This document shows, one piece after another, positions 1-6,511 of a stretch of DNA of 7,742 nt. The notes beneath the pieces are model-generated. The model worked only from the letters and a program-made list of their open reading frames with translations. It did no database searches and was not told the DNA's origin. The stretch comes from an uncultured Mollicutes bacterium (GTDB lineage Bacteria; Bacillota_I; Bacilli_A; RFN20; CAG-288), in the NCBI GenBank assembly GCA_900549915.1, contig URQF01000065.1:1-7742 (forward strand), given 5' to 3'. How positions within the stretch are numbered: position 1 is the stretch's first letter; the number at the start of each line of letters is the position of its first letter. The translations under genes and the position numbers were made by a program.

Positions 1-978
1 ACTCCTTCCAATAAAAGAAAAGTCAAAAAGCATGATGATAACAGCAAACAAAACAACAAAGCCACAGAGCAAGGAAAGATATTTTGTTTTCTTATGTCTT
101 ATTTCGTCACGGAAAAGACTGGAGGAACGGATTTTTTCTCTCTCCCATTTCTTTTTGAAGAAACTCTTTTCCGGTTCGTTGACATAATCATTGGAAAGAT
201 AAATATTTCCGCGGTTCTTTCCTTTATTCTTAGCCTGATAAAGCGCATTATCTGCCTCTTGGATAACCGCAGAAACATTAATGCGATCGTTAATAGGCAA
301 AGAACAGCCGACCGAACAGGTAACAAAACGCTTGCTAAGGGCGTTTTTCTCGTATTGGAAACGAACTTGTAAAACTTTTTTGATATAGTCCTCGAGTTTT
401 TCTTTGCTGCAATCACTCAGTAAGCAAAGGAACTCATCACCACCATAACGCCCGAAAACCTCATTTCGGAAAATAGCTTGAAGTTTTTCTGCCCTAGTCT
501 GCAAACACCTGTCGCCAACAATATGGCCATAGGTATCATTGATGACTTTAAAGTTGTCAAGGTCGATCCTGAGAAGATAGGAGTTCTGGTTACCTCCTTC
601 ATTCCTTTTTTCCTGAATATGAGAAAACAGATAGCTTCGGGACTTGACACCCGTAAGGAAGTCGATATCCCCACGGCTCTCTGCTTCTCGATGAACGCCA
701 ATTGTCAGAAAATCACCATTTTCTTCCAGTACTGCAAAGCTATAATTTGATTTTTCGTTGCTCTGGAATCGAATCCTATCGTTTGTCTTGCCGTTTTTAA
801 TGAACTCTAGGATTCGCTCAGGATTATACTTTTCATCGTAAATACAGAAAAATTCTTTTGAGAGAAACTGCTCAAAGAAGGAGAAGAAATTCTCCTGGTT
901 TTTCAGCTCGTTGCCGTTAATAGAGACAACAAGGTGTGTGTCACGGTTAATAGTAAAAGTGAATTGATTTTTCTTCAA
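1..978 (-). CDS. GGDEF-domain protein (probable membrane diguanylate cyclase), 3' end outside window
   Basis: The product probably makes cyclic di-GMP from two GTP. The frame is open for 326 codons and runs off the left edge. Residues about 1-110 look like a PAS-type sensor region (inference). The catalytic domain starts at DFLTGVKSRSYL. It carries LL-M(AGG)-IDLDNFKVINDTYGH at about 135-152 with the metal Asp at 139, GRYGGDEF with the active loop at 179-183, the TCSVG strand, and ADNALYQAKNKGKN. The inhibitory RxxD site is absent: FRNE (170-173) sits at that spacing. A hydrophobic segment at about 300-322 follows the GGDEF domain, so an external or further domain probably lies beyond the window. 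The start is taken as TTG at 978-976 because TGA lies two codons upstream, no ATG occurs before the membrane segment, and AGGAG (993-989) sits 10 nt upstream. The start overlaps the previous stop (TTGA), implying translational coupling. It has six in-frame AGG codons. Confidence 0.9.
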   Translation of the reverse strand, partial: MKKNQFTFTINRDTHLVVSINGNELKNQENFFSFFEQFLSKEFFCIYDEKYNPERILEFIKNGKTNDRIRFQSNEKSNYSFAVLEENGDFLTIGVHREAESRGDIDFLTGVKSRSYLFSHIQEKRNEGGNQNSYLLRIDLDNFKVINDTYGHIVGDRCLQTRAEKLQAIFRNEVFGRYGGDEFLCLLSDCSKEKLEDYIKKVLQVRFQYEKNALSKRFVTCSVGCSLPINDRINVSAVIQEADNALYQAKNKGKNRGNIYLSNDYVNEPEKSFFKKKWEREKIRSSSLFRDEIRHKKTKYLSLLCGFVVLFAVIIMLFDFSFIGRS

Positions 979-1259
979 AAGTCACTATCTCCTAAACTAC
1001 CATTCAAAGAATTTACAAGTTCCAGATAAGCATCGTACTGGTAAATTTTACCATAATTCAATGGATTGGCTTCCTGAATTGCTCCATCTAGATAACTTTG
1101 GATTCCTTCGACCTTTTTTCCTTGACTGAAGTCATAGTAGCCAAAAGAAACCTTCTTGAACTCAACATTTTCTTTTTCCGTTATATTGTTCCTATAAGAA
1201 AGAAGGGCTGAAGATATTGCCAAAGCGGCTTTAGCCGTTAATATTCTCGTTTTTTTCAT
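975..1259 (-). CDS. Small protein of unknown function, possibly exported (94 aa)
   Basis: I do not recognise this protein. It begins MKKTRILTAKAALAISSALL, which resembles a short signal peptide or membrane anchor: a basic n-region followed by an Ala/Leu/Ser stretch at about 9-21. No clear cleavage site or lipobox follows, and the rest is soluble and acidic with several Tyr. It starts three bases after the TGA of the upstream binding-protein gene (TGA GAC ATG) and is in the same reading frame. It could therefore be a separate coupled gene or the detached C-terminal end of that gene. It has no strong ribosome site of its own. Its stop overlaps the TTG start of the GGDEF gene, so all three probably share one transcript. 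It has one AGG codon (SY-M(AGG)-NN). Confidence 0.55.
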   Translation of the reverse strand: MKKTRILTAKAALAISSALLSYRNNITEKENVEFKKVSFGYYDFSQGKKVEGIQSYLDGAIQEANPLNYGKIYQYDAYLELVNSLNGSLGDSDF

Positions 1260-1262
1260 GTC

Positions 1263-3039
1263 TCATTTTCTTCGATCTTTGAACCAACATGCTTTTAGAT
1301 ACTCCAACGCATTAACTTCATTCTTAGAGTCGACTTCGAACTTATTCTGCCCGATAATTTTATCGGAAATCATCAAACGGTAAGTACGTTTCGGTTGAAT
1401 TGGATTTAAATCAAGTCCAAGATATTTTCCGTTTCGGAGAACAAATCCATACTGAGATAGCCCTTCTTTGCCTTTGATTTTTTCAAGGAACGCAAGAAGT
1501 TCTTCGCCTGTCCTCTGACACTGATTTAGATAAATAAAGGAATCGAAGATGGTATTCAATTCATCTTCATAGATTGTGCCATCGAACACATTGTCTTTTA
1601 CAAAAGAATCTTCCATGAAGATTCCGTCATAATTATCCTTATTACGCATTGTTTTCAGGAAATAGTCCATCCTATGGCTTTTATTCGTTGTGACATTTCC
1701 ATAACCATCAAGCTCATTTATATAGATACTGTTTTGAGAGTAATTGTTGTGCTTAGACCTATTAACATCCCTTGCTTCAATCCTTTCTTTAGCATCAATG
1801 TTATCCTCAATATAGTCACACATACAACTGATGGAAGGACGGAAGGCTGTTAGGAAATCATCCACAAAATAGATTCTTCCCTGTTCAATTAAAGGATTAA
1901 GCTGTTGATAATTGCCTGTAAGATGAAAAGAACTATCATTTAGGTAATTGATGCGGTTTGGAATCCTGTTTCCCTCTTCGTCTTGCCTAAGGATCTGTTG
2001 ACCTTCATCCGAAGAAAAATAATTGCTAAACGCATCTAGCGCCCGTTTTTTGGTTTGATAACTGTTCTTATCAGATAACTGTTCTTATCAGATAACTGTT
2101 CTTATCAATAGCATAGAAGAAATCGGTAGTTGAAGGAATCCAGCTTTCATCGGAGCTAGTTCCAAAGTATGGGAGGAACACGTAATCAAAATCTTTCTCC
2201 GAAGAAGACATTGCCCTCTGCTCTTTAAGAGAAAAACTAGGCGTGATACTCCTACACATAGCTTCCCCATTCAAAAAATCATCTACACTTCCTTGCTTAG
2301 GCTTACTCGCATCCGAGAATCCGGATAGGTACCTGTATCGATAACAATTATTCCTAATATTCTGAATGCTTTCATATTCATCAGAAGAGGAAAAACTTTC
2401 TGTTCCAAGAAAAAATTGATGAAATGCATTGTTTCCCTTTGGAGTTGCAAAATAAGAAGGAATTGTTGATTGCATAAAAGTATCTAAGTAAGACTCGTTT
2501 CCCGAGAAAGAAGAAACAAATGGAATGGCAAACTTATCAATATAGGTTGCATAGTCCATTAACGTTGAAAGCGAGGTAGGAATGGAAAGATTGTACCGAT
2601 TCCTTAGGTCCTTATTAAAAACGTAGCAATAGAATCCACCCGGGGATGGCAAGCAGTTGATGGTGTCATTGTCAAAAGTAATATAGTACTGAATAGCTTT
2701 ACTAAAACGACTAAGGTATTCAGTTGTTGCCAAATTCACGAAACGATCGGATGCCCTGCGGATTTCATTCCTCTCCTCTATACAGAGAATGTCATATGCC
2801 AGTTGATTATGACGAACGTAGTAATTCAGTTGATTCTCTGTCTTTTGTATGAAATTAAACTTGTAATTGGGATGAGTTTCTTTAAATTTGTCGGCGAAGC
2901 TGTACCTTTGTTATTTATTTTTTTCTGAAACAGCTATTGTTATGGTTTCATCTTCCAATAAAGATAATCCACTGCTTTCACAGGAAAACAAGGAAAATAC
3001 AACTAGTCCTAGTGAAATTGGAGAAAGAATTTTTTTCAT
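1263..3039 (-). pseudogene. Extracellular solute-binding lipoprotein (ABC-type), broken by a stop codon and a repeat-induced frameshift
   Basis: With one copy of the internal 17-bp unit the frame would encode 580 residues. It begins with a lipoprotein signal peptide (MKKILSPISLG... with LFSC, Cys20) and a first strand ETITIAVSEKN. ADKFKETHPNYKF follows, then GGFYCYVFNKDL at about 134-145 (compare YNKDL in sugar-binding proteins), FLNGEAMC, DYVFLPYFG, AIDKNSY and FSNYFSSDEGQQIL. This order of motifs is typical of family 1 solute-binding proteins, although the C-terminal ~200 residues are not recognised. Lesions are a TAA at codon 43 (2913-2911, same frame on both sides) and a 17-bp unit present three times (2107-2057), which ends the frame at 2073-2071. 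Surviving pieces are 3039-2914, 2910-2074 and 2057-1263. Codon use remains gene-like, so the damage is recent, reversible, or an assembly error. A GTG at 3057 is an alternative start; ribosome sites are weak for both. The ligand is unknown and no permease lies in the window. Confidence 0.8.
2057..2107. repeat. Three exact tandem copies of a 17-bp unit
   Basis: The unit GATAACTGTTCTTATCA occurs at 2057-2073, 2074-2090 and 2091-2107 with no differences. Each unit holds an inverted repeat, GATAA...TTATC around a 6-base centre, so it can fold into a small hairpin. It lies inside the solute-binding protein gene. One copy reads AIDKNSY followed by QTKKRALDAFSNY without interruption. Two copies reach a TAG soon after the repeat. 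Three or more copies reach a TGA at the second unit boundary. Confidence 0.95.
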
Positions 3040-3088
3040 CCGCAACAATTTTACCACTGCGAAAACCTAATTCAATTCAAAGTGAACA

Positions 3089-3117
3089 ATAGTATTTACA
3101 TACAAGATTTTTTTCAA
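3089..3117 (-). promoter_or_regulatory. Probable promoter of the binding-protein / GGDEF operon
   Basis: On the minus strand TTGAAA (3117-3112) is followed after exactly 17 bp by TACTAT (3094-3089). The -35 is identical to that of rpsT in this window. Transcription would start near 3082, about 43 nt before the ATG at 3039. It lies in the 156-bp AT-rich gap between two divergent genes, back to back with the promoter of the zinc-ribbon gene. Confidence 0.6.
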
Positions 3118-3166
3118 ATGCCTCTCTATTTCCATAATATATAATTATTATTTCAGAAATAGAATT

Positions 3167-3175
3167 TGATAAAAT
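3167..3175 (+). promoter_or_regulatory. Extended -10 promoter of the zinc-ribbon gene
   Basis: TG-A-TAAAAT (TG at 3167-3168, hexamer 3170-3175) forms an extended -10 element without an obvious -35. The ribosome site AGAGGT (3183-3188) comes only 7 nt after the hexamer, so the leader would be very short. A second TATAAT lies at 3140-3145, but it has no matching -35. Confidence 0.45.
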
Positions 3176-3195
3176 AAGAAACAGAGGTAATAAAA

Positions 3196-3600
3196 ATGGA
3201 AAATCAAAAATTCTGTCCGCAATGTGGACAACCAAACAACCCAGATGATAAGTTTTGTTCCCGTTGTGGTGCAAAGTTAGATGGCGAAAACAGCCAATCG
3301 CTTCATGCTACATATTCCCCATACGATGTTCGAGAGAGCGAAAGCGGGAAAAGCGAGGCTACTGGCACTGATACCGGTTCCCTTGTTTGTGGAATTCTCT
3401 CCATTATTTTTGCCAGTTTAATTCTTGGTATTATTGCTATCTGTTTAGGTTCTAAACGGAAAAATGAAAATGCCCAGGCCAAATCAGGGTATATCTGTGG
3501 AATTGTCGGCACAGTTCTCAATATTTTCGTACTCATCATCTTAATAATCTATTTTATAGTCATAGCTTCTATTATCGCGCCCCAACCCGTTATTGGTTAG
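3196..3600 (+). CDS. Zinc-ribbon protein with two C-terminal membrane helices
   Basis: This is a 134-residue protein. A double-cysteine zinc ribbon sits at the N-terminus: CPQCG (8-12) and CSRCG (22-26) with a 9-residue gap, a pattern that binds one Zn ion. A polar Ser/Glu-rich linker (about 30-58) follows, then two hydrophobic segments (about 60-84 and 97-128) separated by a basic loop (GSKRKNENAQAK). The second part resembles the small two-helix DUF4190-type membrane module often fused to such ribbons. Its role is not known; it is probably a membrane-anchored cytoplasmic zinc module. The start ATG has AGAGGT 7 nt upstream. It appears to be monocistronic and divergent from the binding-protein operon. 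It ends in TAG and contains no AGG codon. No hairpin terminator is evident in the 72 bases before gpmA. Confidence 0.85.
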   Translation: MENQKFCPQCGQPNNPDDKFCSRCGAKLDGENSQSLHATYSPYDVRESESGKSEATGTDTGSLVCGILSIIFASLILGIIAICLGSKRKNENAQAKSGYICGIVGTVLNIFVLIILIIYFIVIASIIAPQPVIG

Positions 3601-3640
3601 ACTTCTTCTTTCCTATCTTTCATTCAAATAAGGAAACGAT

Positions 3641-3646
3641 TATAAT
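3641..3646 (+). promoter_or_regulatory. Probable -10 element of gpmA
   Basis: A perfect TATAAT at 3641-3646 lies 26 nt before the gpmA ATG. The -35 region (about 3618-3623, TTTCAT) matches consensus poorly. The leader would be about 20 nt and contains the strong ribosome site AGGAGG (3661-3666). Confidence 0.5.
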
Positions 3647-3672
3647 ATTCTTCGGTACTTAGGAGGAAAATC

Positions 3673-4422
3673 ATGATTAAATTAGTGCTTATCCGTCATG
3701 GCGAATCCGAGTGGAACAAGCTTAACTTATTCACCGGCTGGACGGATGTCGAGCTTTCCGAAAAAGGCGTTGAAGAAGCCAAGAACGGCGGAAAACTGTT
3801 AAAGGAAGGCGGATATTCTTTCGATGTCTGCTATACTTCCTACCTTAAACGTGCTATCCATACTGCATGGCATGTCTTAGATGGTGTTGATGAAGATTAT
3901 ATTCCGGTTATCAAAGACTGGCACCTCAACGAACGTCATTACGGAGCCTTACAAGGACTCAATAAAGCTGAAACTGCTGCAAAATATGGTGCTGAGCAGG
4001 TTCATCAGTGGCGTCGTAGCTTTGATATTGCTCCGCCGGAGCTCGAAGCCGATGATCCGCGTAACCCGGCTAACCAGGTTCAATACAAAGGCGTTGATCC
4101 GAAGGTTCTTCCACTTCACGAATCTTTAAAGGATACAATTGCCCGTGTTGTTCCTTATTACAACGAGGTCATCGTTCCGGAAATCAAAGCTGGTAAAAAA
4201 GTTCTGATTGCTGCACATGGAAACTCTCTCCGTGCATTAGTCAAATATCTTGATAACATCTCTGATGCAGATATCGCCGGTTTGAATATTCCGACTGGTG
4301 TCCCGCTTGTCTACGAGCTCGATGAAGACTTAAAGCCGATTAAACACTACTATCTTGGTGATCAGGAAAAGATTGCAGCTAAGATCAATGCAGTCAAGAA
4401 CCAAGATTCCGTCAAAAAGTAA
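3673..4422 (+). CDS. gpmA: 2,3-bisphosphoglycerate-dependent phosphoglycerate mutase
   Basis: It interconverts 3-phosphoglycerate and 2-phosphoglycerate in glycolysis and gluconeogenesis, in the cytoplasm. At 249 residues it matches the usual length of this family. The N-terminal LIRHGESEWN carries the phosphohistidine (His9). FTGWTDVELSEKG, Arg60 (YTSYLKRAI), the Glu of LNERHYGALQGLNKAE (Glu87), and the second catalytic His in AAHGNSLRALV (His182) are all present. IPTGVPLVYELD closes the fold. AGGAGG lies 6 nt before the ATG, an optimal site that suggests high expression. The gene is flanked by its own promoter and a strong terminator, so it is monocistronic. It has no AGG codon and no internal Met; all Arg are CGN. 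That neither supports nor contradicts the AGG reassignment seen in its neighbours. Confidence 0.98.
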   Translation: MIKLVLIRHGESEWNKLNLFTGWTDVELSEKGVEEAKNGGKLLKEGGYSFDVCYTSYLKRAIHTAWHVLDGVDEDYIPVIKDWHLNERHYGALQGLNKAETAAKYGAEQVHQWRRSFDIAPPELEADDPRNPANQVQYKGVDPKVLPLHESLKDTIARVVPYYNEVIVPEIKAGKKVLIAAHGNSLRALVKYLDNISDADIAGLNIPTGVPLVYELDEDLKPIKHYYLGDQEKIAAKINAVKNQDSVKK

Positions 4423-4434
4423 ATTAACGAATTG

Positions 4435-4460
4435 AGGCTTCCTGAAAAGGAAGCCTTTTT
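4435..4460 (+). terminator. Intrinsic terminator after gpmA
   Basis: An 8-bp perfect stem, AGGCTTCC (4435-4442) with GGAAGCCT (4449-4456), closes a TGAAAA loop and runs into TTTTT. It starts 13 bp after the gpmA stop. Confidence 0.93.
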
Positions 4461-4493
4461 CTTATTTCTAAGGAAAGATAAGAAGAAAACCGA

Positions 4494-4499
4494 TATAAT
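4494..4499 (+). promoter_or_regulatory. Probable -10 element of the ppiB-holA operon
   Basis: A perfect TATAAT at 4494-4499 lies just after the gpmA terminator. No convincing -35 is visible at 16-18 bp. The ribosome site AAGAGGA (4504-4510) begins 5 nt after the hexamer, so the leader is very short if this is the promoter. Confidence 0.5.
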
Positions 4500-4517
4500 A
4501 AATAAGAGGATAAACAA

Positions 4518-5024
4518 ATGATTGAATTAAAAATCAAAGACTATGGTACGATTAAGATTGAGCTAGACCGCAAGGAAGCTCCGAATACCTGTGCTAATTT
4601 CACCGAGCTTGTCAAGAAAGGTTTCTATGATGGATTGATTTTCCATCGTGTCATCCGCCACTTCATGATTCAAGGTGGAGATCCGCAAGGAATCGGCATC
4701 GGCGGCCCTGGATATGGAATCAAAGGAGAATTCCTGGCAAACGGCGTTGAGAACCACCTTTCTCACAAGCGCGGTGTCGTTTCTATGGCTCGTGCTAGGG
4801 ATCCGGATTCAGCAGGAAGCCAGTTTTTCATCTGTGACGCAGATGATGATTTCCTTGATGGACAATATGCAGCCTTCGGACATGTTGTAGAAGGAATGGA
4901 CGTCGTTGATAAAATTGCTAAAGTCCGTAAAGATGCAAACGATAAGCCGTACGAAGATGTTGTCATCGAAAAAGCAACCGCAATCGATGAAAAAGATTTG
5001 CCTGTTGAAAAGATTCCCGAATAA
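4518..5024 (+). CDS. ppiB: Cyclophilin-type peptidyl-prolyl cis-trans isomerase
   Basis: It speeds cis-trans isomerisation of Xaa-Pro bonds during protein folding. It has 168 residues and no signal peptide, so it is cytoplasmic. Cyclophilin motifs occur in order: ANFTELVKKGFYDG; FHRVI with the catalytic Arg (Arg44); HFMIQGGDP (Phe49, Gln52); GVVSMARA-M(AGG)-DPDSAG; SQFFIC; and FLDGQYAAFGHVVEGMDVV (His122). Residue 94 is AGG at 4797-4799, where bacterial homologues commonly read MARxMxPxSAGSQFFI, so it is best translated as Met. The neighbouring true Arg codons in SMARA and FHRV are CGT and CGC/CGT type. AAGAGGA is 7 nt upstream of the ATG. The stop is 3 nt from the holA start, indicating a coupled two-gene operon. 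Confidence 0.97.
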   Translation: MIELKIKDYGTIKIELDRKEAPNTCANFTELVKKGFYDGLIFHRVIRHFMIQGGDPQGIGIGGPGYGIKGEFLANGVENHLSHKRGVVSMARARDPDSAGSQFFICDADDDFLDGQYAAFGHVVEGMDVVDKIAKVRKDANDKPYEDVVIEKATAIDEKDLPVEKIPE

Positions 5025-5027
5025 TTC

Positions 5028-6014
5028 ATGATTCAACTATACTACGGTCAGGATTCTGGTTATGTGCAGCACAAAGCCTTAAAGGACTTGAAAAAGTCTC
5101 TCCCGGATAGTGCTTTTGCATCTCTCATCAAATATGATGGGTACAAAGATCCAATCGGAGAGTTTCTCTCTGATTGCCTTTCTTTATCTCTTTTTGGAGA
5201 AAAGAAGACTGTCGTAGTTTTAAATTGCTATTTTTTTCTTTCTACTCAAGGGAAAAAGAACCCTATTCCTGATTCAGCACAAGATTACAAAAGATTAAGG
5301 GATTATAGGAAGAATCCATCTCCCGATACGGATCTAATCAGGATTGTGCCTGGACTGGTCGATAAAAAAGGCGAACTCTACAAGACTGCAAGGAACGAGG
5401 GAGTCGAATTGATTTCCTGTCTTTCTCCAACGGACAGTGACCTAAGTATCTATGTCAATCAAAAAGCGTCTGATCTGAAAAAGAAAATTCAGCCTGACGC
5501 TGTCAAACTCGTTATTCAGTATTGCCAAGGCGATTTCCTTCTTTTGGATAACACCTTGGACAAACTTTTCTGCTATACCGACAATGTCATGGCAGTTGAT
5601 GTCAAAGAACTAGTCACTCGTCCATTAGAGAATGATGTCTTTTCCATTGTAACTTCGCTCTTACATGGAGAGACAGGGAAAGCATTAAAAGTCTATCATG
5701 ATCTTCGGAAAGGAGGAAGTAATCCTCTCTCCTTACTTCCAGTGTTTGCTTCCCAGTTTCGTTTCATGGCCCTTGTTAAAGCATTATCCTTACAGCACGA
5801 AACAAAGGACCCCATCGCAAGAGAACTATCAGTAAAGCCTGGCCGTATTTTCTATACTTTACGAGATACAGAATCTGTCAGTTATGATACCCTTCTGAAA
5901 ATCCTTTCTGACAGGGCGGACAGGGAAAAGGAAAGGAAACTCTATAGGGATGATGGTGATGTCAAAATAGAAGTTTTCTTGGCAACTTTCTCCCAAAAAT
6001 ATCGGTTCGCCTAA
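5028..6014 (+). CDS. holA: DNA polymerase III delta subunit (clamp loader)
   Basis: Delta opens the sliding-clamp ring as part of the clamp loader. At 328 residues it has normal length. Visible features are the N-terminal LYYGQDSGYVQHKAL, FGEKKTVVVLNCYFFL, the NPSPDTDLI strand, CQGDFLLLDNTLDKL in the middle domain, ENDVFSIVTSLLHG, SLLPVFASQFRFM in the C-terminal oligomerisation domain, and KIEVFLATF at the end. The delta fold has lost the P-loop, as expected. There are eight AGG codons (91, 94, 105, 122, 296, 299, 303, 307). Several fall at hydrophobic positions (for example DLI-M(AGG)-IVPG), where Arg would be odd but Met fits. The ATG is 3 nt after the ppiB stop, with no strong ribosome site, so translation is probably coupled. 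Its neighbour rpsT, here convergent, is a typical holA companion in Firmicutes, which supports the call. Confidence 0.93.
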   Translation: MIQLYYGQDSGYVQHKALKDLKKSLPDSAFASLIKYDGYKDPIGEFLSDCLSLSLFGEKKTVVVLNCYFFLSTQGKKNPIPDSAQDYKRLRDYRKNPSPDTDLIRIVPGLVDKKGELYKTARNEGVELISCLSPTDSDLSIYVNQKASDLKKKIQPDAVKLVIQYCQGDFLLLDNTLDKLFCYTDNVMAVDVKELVTRPLENDVFSIVTSLLHGETGKALKVYHDLRKGGSNPLSLLPVFASQFRFMALVKALSLQHETKDPIARELSVKPGRIFYTLRDTESVSYDTLLKILSDRADREKERKLYRDDGDVKIEVFLATFSQKYRFA

Positions 6015-6025
6015 CCTAAGCCAAC

Positions 6026-6065
6026 AAAAAAAAGAAGTCAACCAACTTGGTCGGCTTCTTTTTCT
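6026..6065. terminator. Bidirectional terminator between holA and rpsT
   Basis: AAGAAGTCAACC (6032-6043) pairs with GGTCGGCTTCTT (6049-6060) around an AACTT loop, with one G-U pair and one mismatch. The stem is flanked by eight A on the left (6026-6033) and a T-rich tract on the right. It can therefore end holA transcripts on the plus strand and rpsT transcripts on the minus strand. Confidence 0.9.
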
Positions 6066-6081
6066 TCATTCAACAAATGAA

Positions 6082-6369
6082 CTACTTGCTTTCAACTGCA
6101 GGAGCAGCTGCAAGAGCATTGACCTCAAGGGTCAGACGGGATTTCTGACGAGCAGCAGTGTTCTTATGCTGGATGCCTTTTTTGACAGATTTGTCAATTA
6201 AGGAAACTGCTTCCGGAAGAAGCTTAGCAGCTAAAGCTGCATCCTTTGCTGCAACAGCTTTGTCAACCTTCTTGATAGCAGTACGCCTAGAAGATTTGAA
6301 AGCAGCATTGATGTCATGATTCCGTTTACGGACGAGAATACGTTTTTTCTCAGATTTAATGTTCGCCAT
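6082..6369 (-). CDS. rpsT: 30S ribosomal protein S20
   Basis: S20 binds 16S rRNA early in assembly of the small subunit. The 95-residue protein starts MANIKSEKKRILVRKRN, has the basic helical body (NAAFKSS-M(AGG)-RTAIKKVDKAVAAKD) and the conserved KKGIQHKNTAARQKSRL segment; length is slightly above the family norm of about 85-90 because of an Ala-rich tail. Residue 28 is AGG (6288-6286), directly followed by a CGT Arg; many S20 proteins read KSxMRTAIK here, so Met is the likely reading. AGAGGAG (6386-6380) lies 10 nt upstream of the ATG. It is monocistronic, convergent with holA, and has a near-consensus promoter, as expected for a highly expressed ribosomal gene. The stop is TAG. Confidence 0.97.
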   Translation of the reverse strand: MANIKSEKKRILVRKRNHDINAAFKSSRRTAIKKVDKAVAAKDAALAAKLLPEAVSLIDKSVKKGIQHKNTAARQKSRLTLEVNALAAAPAVESK

Positions 6370-6414
6370 GGTTTATATACTCCTCTATTAAAACATGCTT
6401 AACCGCGATTAAAA

Positions 6415-6443
6415 ATTATACTAGTCTCAGGGTGTTTTTTCAA
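6415..6443 (-). promoter_or_regulatory. Strong promoter of rpsT
   Basis: On the minus strand TTGAAA (6443-6438) is separated by 17 bp from a perfect TATAAT (6420-6415). This is the best housekeeping-sigma match in the window. The leader would be about 40 nt. It holds an imperfect palindrome, TTAATCGCGGTTAA, which could be a small hairpin or a site of S20 autoregulation; the latter is speculation. Confidence 0.85.
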
Positions 6444-6481
6444 TAGGAAAGCCAAAATATGTTCGGAAGTGTTGGCTGTTC

Positions 6482-6490
6482 TGATATAAT
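6482..6490 (+). promoter_or_regulatory. Extended -10 promoter of deoC
   Basis: TG-A-TATAAT (TG at 6482-6483, hexamer 6485-6490) is a full extended -10 element. No good -35 is seen at the right distance, which extended -10 promoters tolerate. The ribosome site AGAGGA (6498-6503) follows closely and is 8 nt before the ATG. Confidence 0.7.
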
Positions 6491-6511
6491 TTAAAACAGA
6501 GGATAAAAGAA

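Noticed and set aside
94..750. Open frames on the plus strand, and another minus-strand frame, across the GGDEF gene
   Set aside because: The GGDEF frame covers the whole stretch with clear catalytic motifs, and these others show no recognisable protein features.
1263..1865. A separate 200-residue gene starting at GTG 1865
   Set aside because: The same frame is open up to the 17-bp repeat, and removing two repeat copies joins it to the upstream part.
2057..2107. CRISPR-like array
   Set aside because: The units are directly adjacent with no spacers and are only 17 bp long.
2071..2739. A separate 222-residue gene starting at GTG 2739
   Set aside because: The frame continues upstream without a stop to 2910, and the upstream part fits the binding-protein fold, so the GTG is an internal Val codon.
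2071..2913. Stop-codon recoding (TGA as Trp or a readthrough code) as the explanation for the broken gene
   Set aside because: Other genes end cleanly at TGA, TAA and TAG and use TGG for Trp. At the repeat the TGA is followed at once by TAA in the same frame, so readthrough of TGA alone would not help.
2905..2930. Programmed frameshift at the run of seven A in the binding-protein gene
   Set aside because: The frame is the same on both sides of the TAA, so a frame change would destroy the downstream protein.
3077..3274. Minus-strand open frame across the zinc-ribbon start and the divergent promoters
   Set aside because: It overlaps both promoters and the CPxCG motif region, and its translation has no recognisable features.
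4563..5036. Minus-strand open frames opposite ppiB
   Set aside because: These are shadows of a strongly conserved gene, with no ribosome site or motif.
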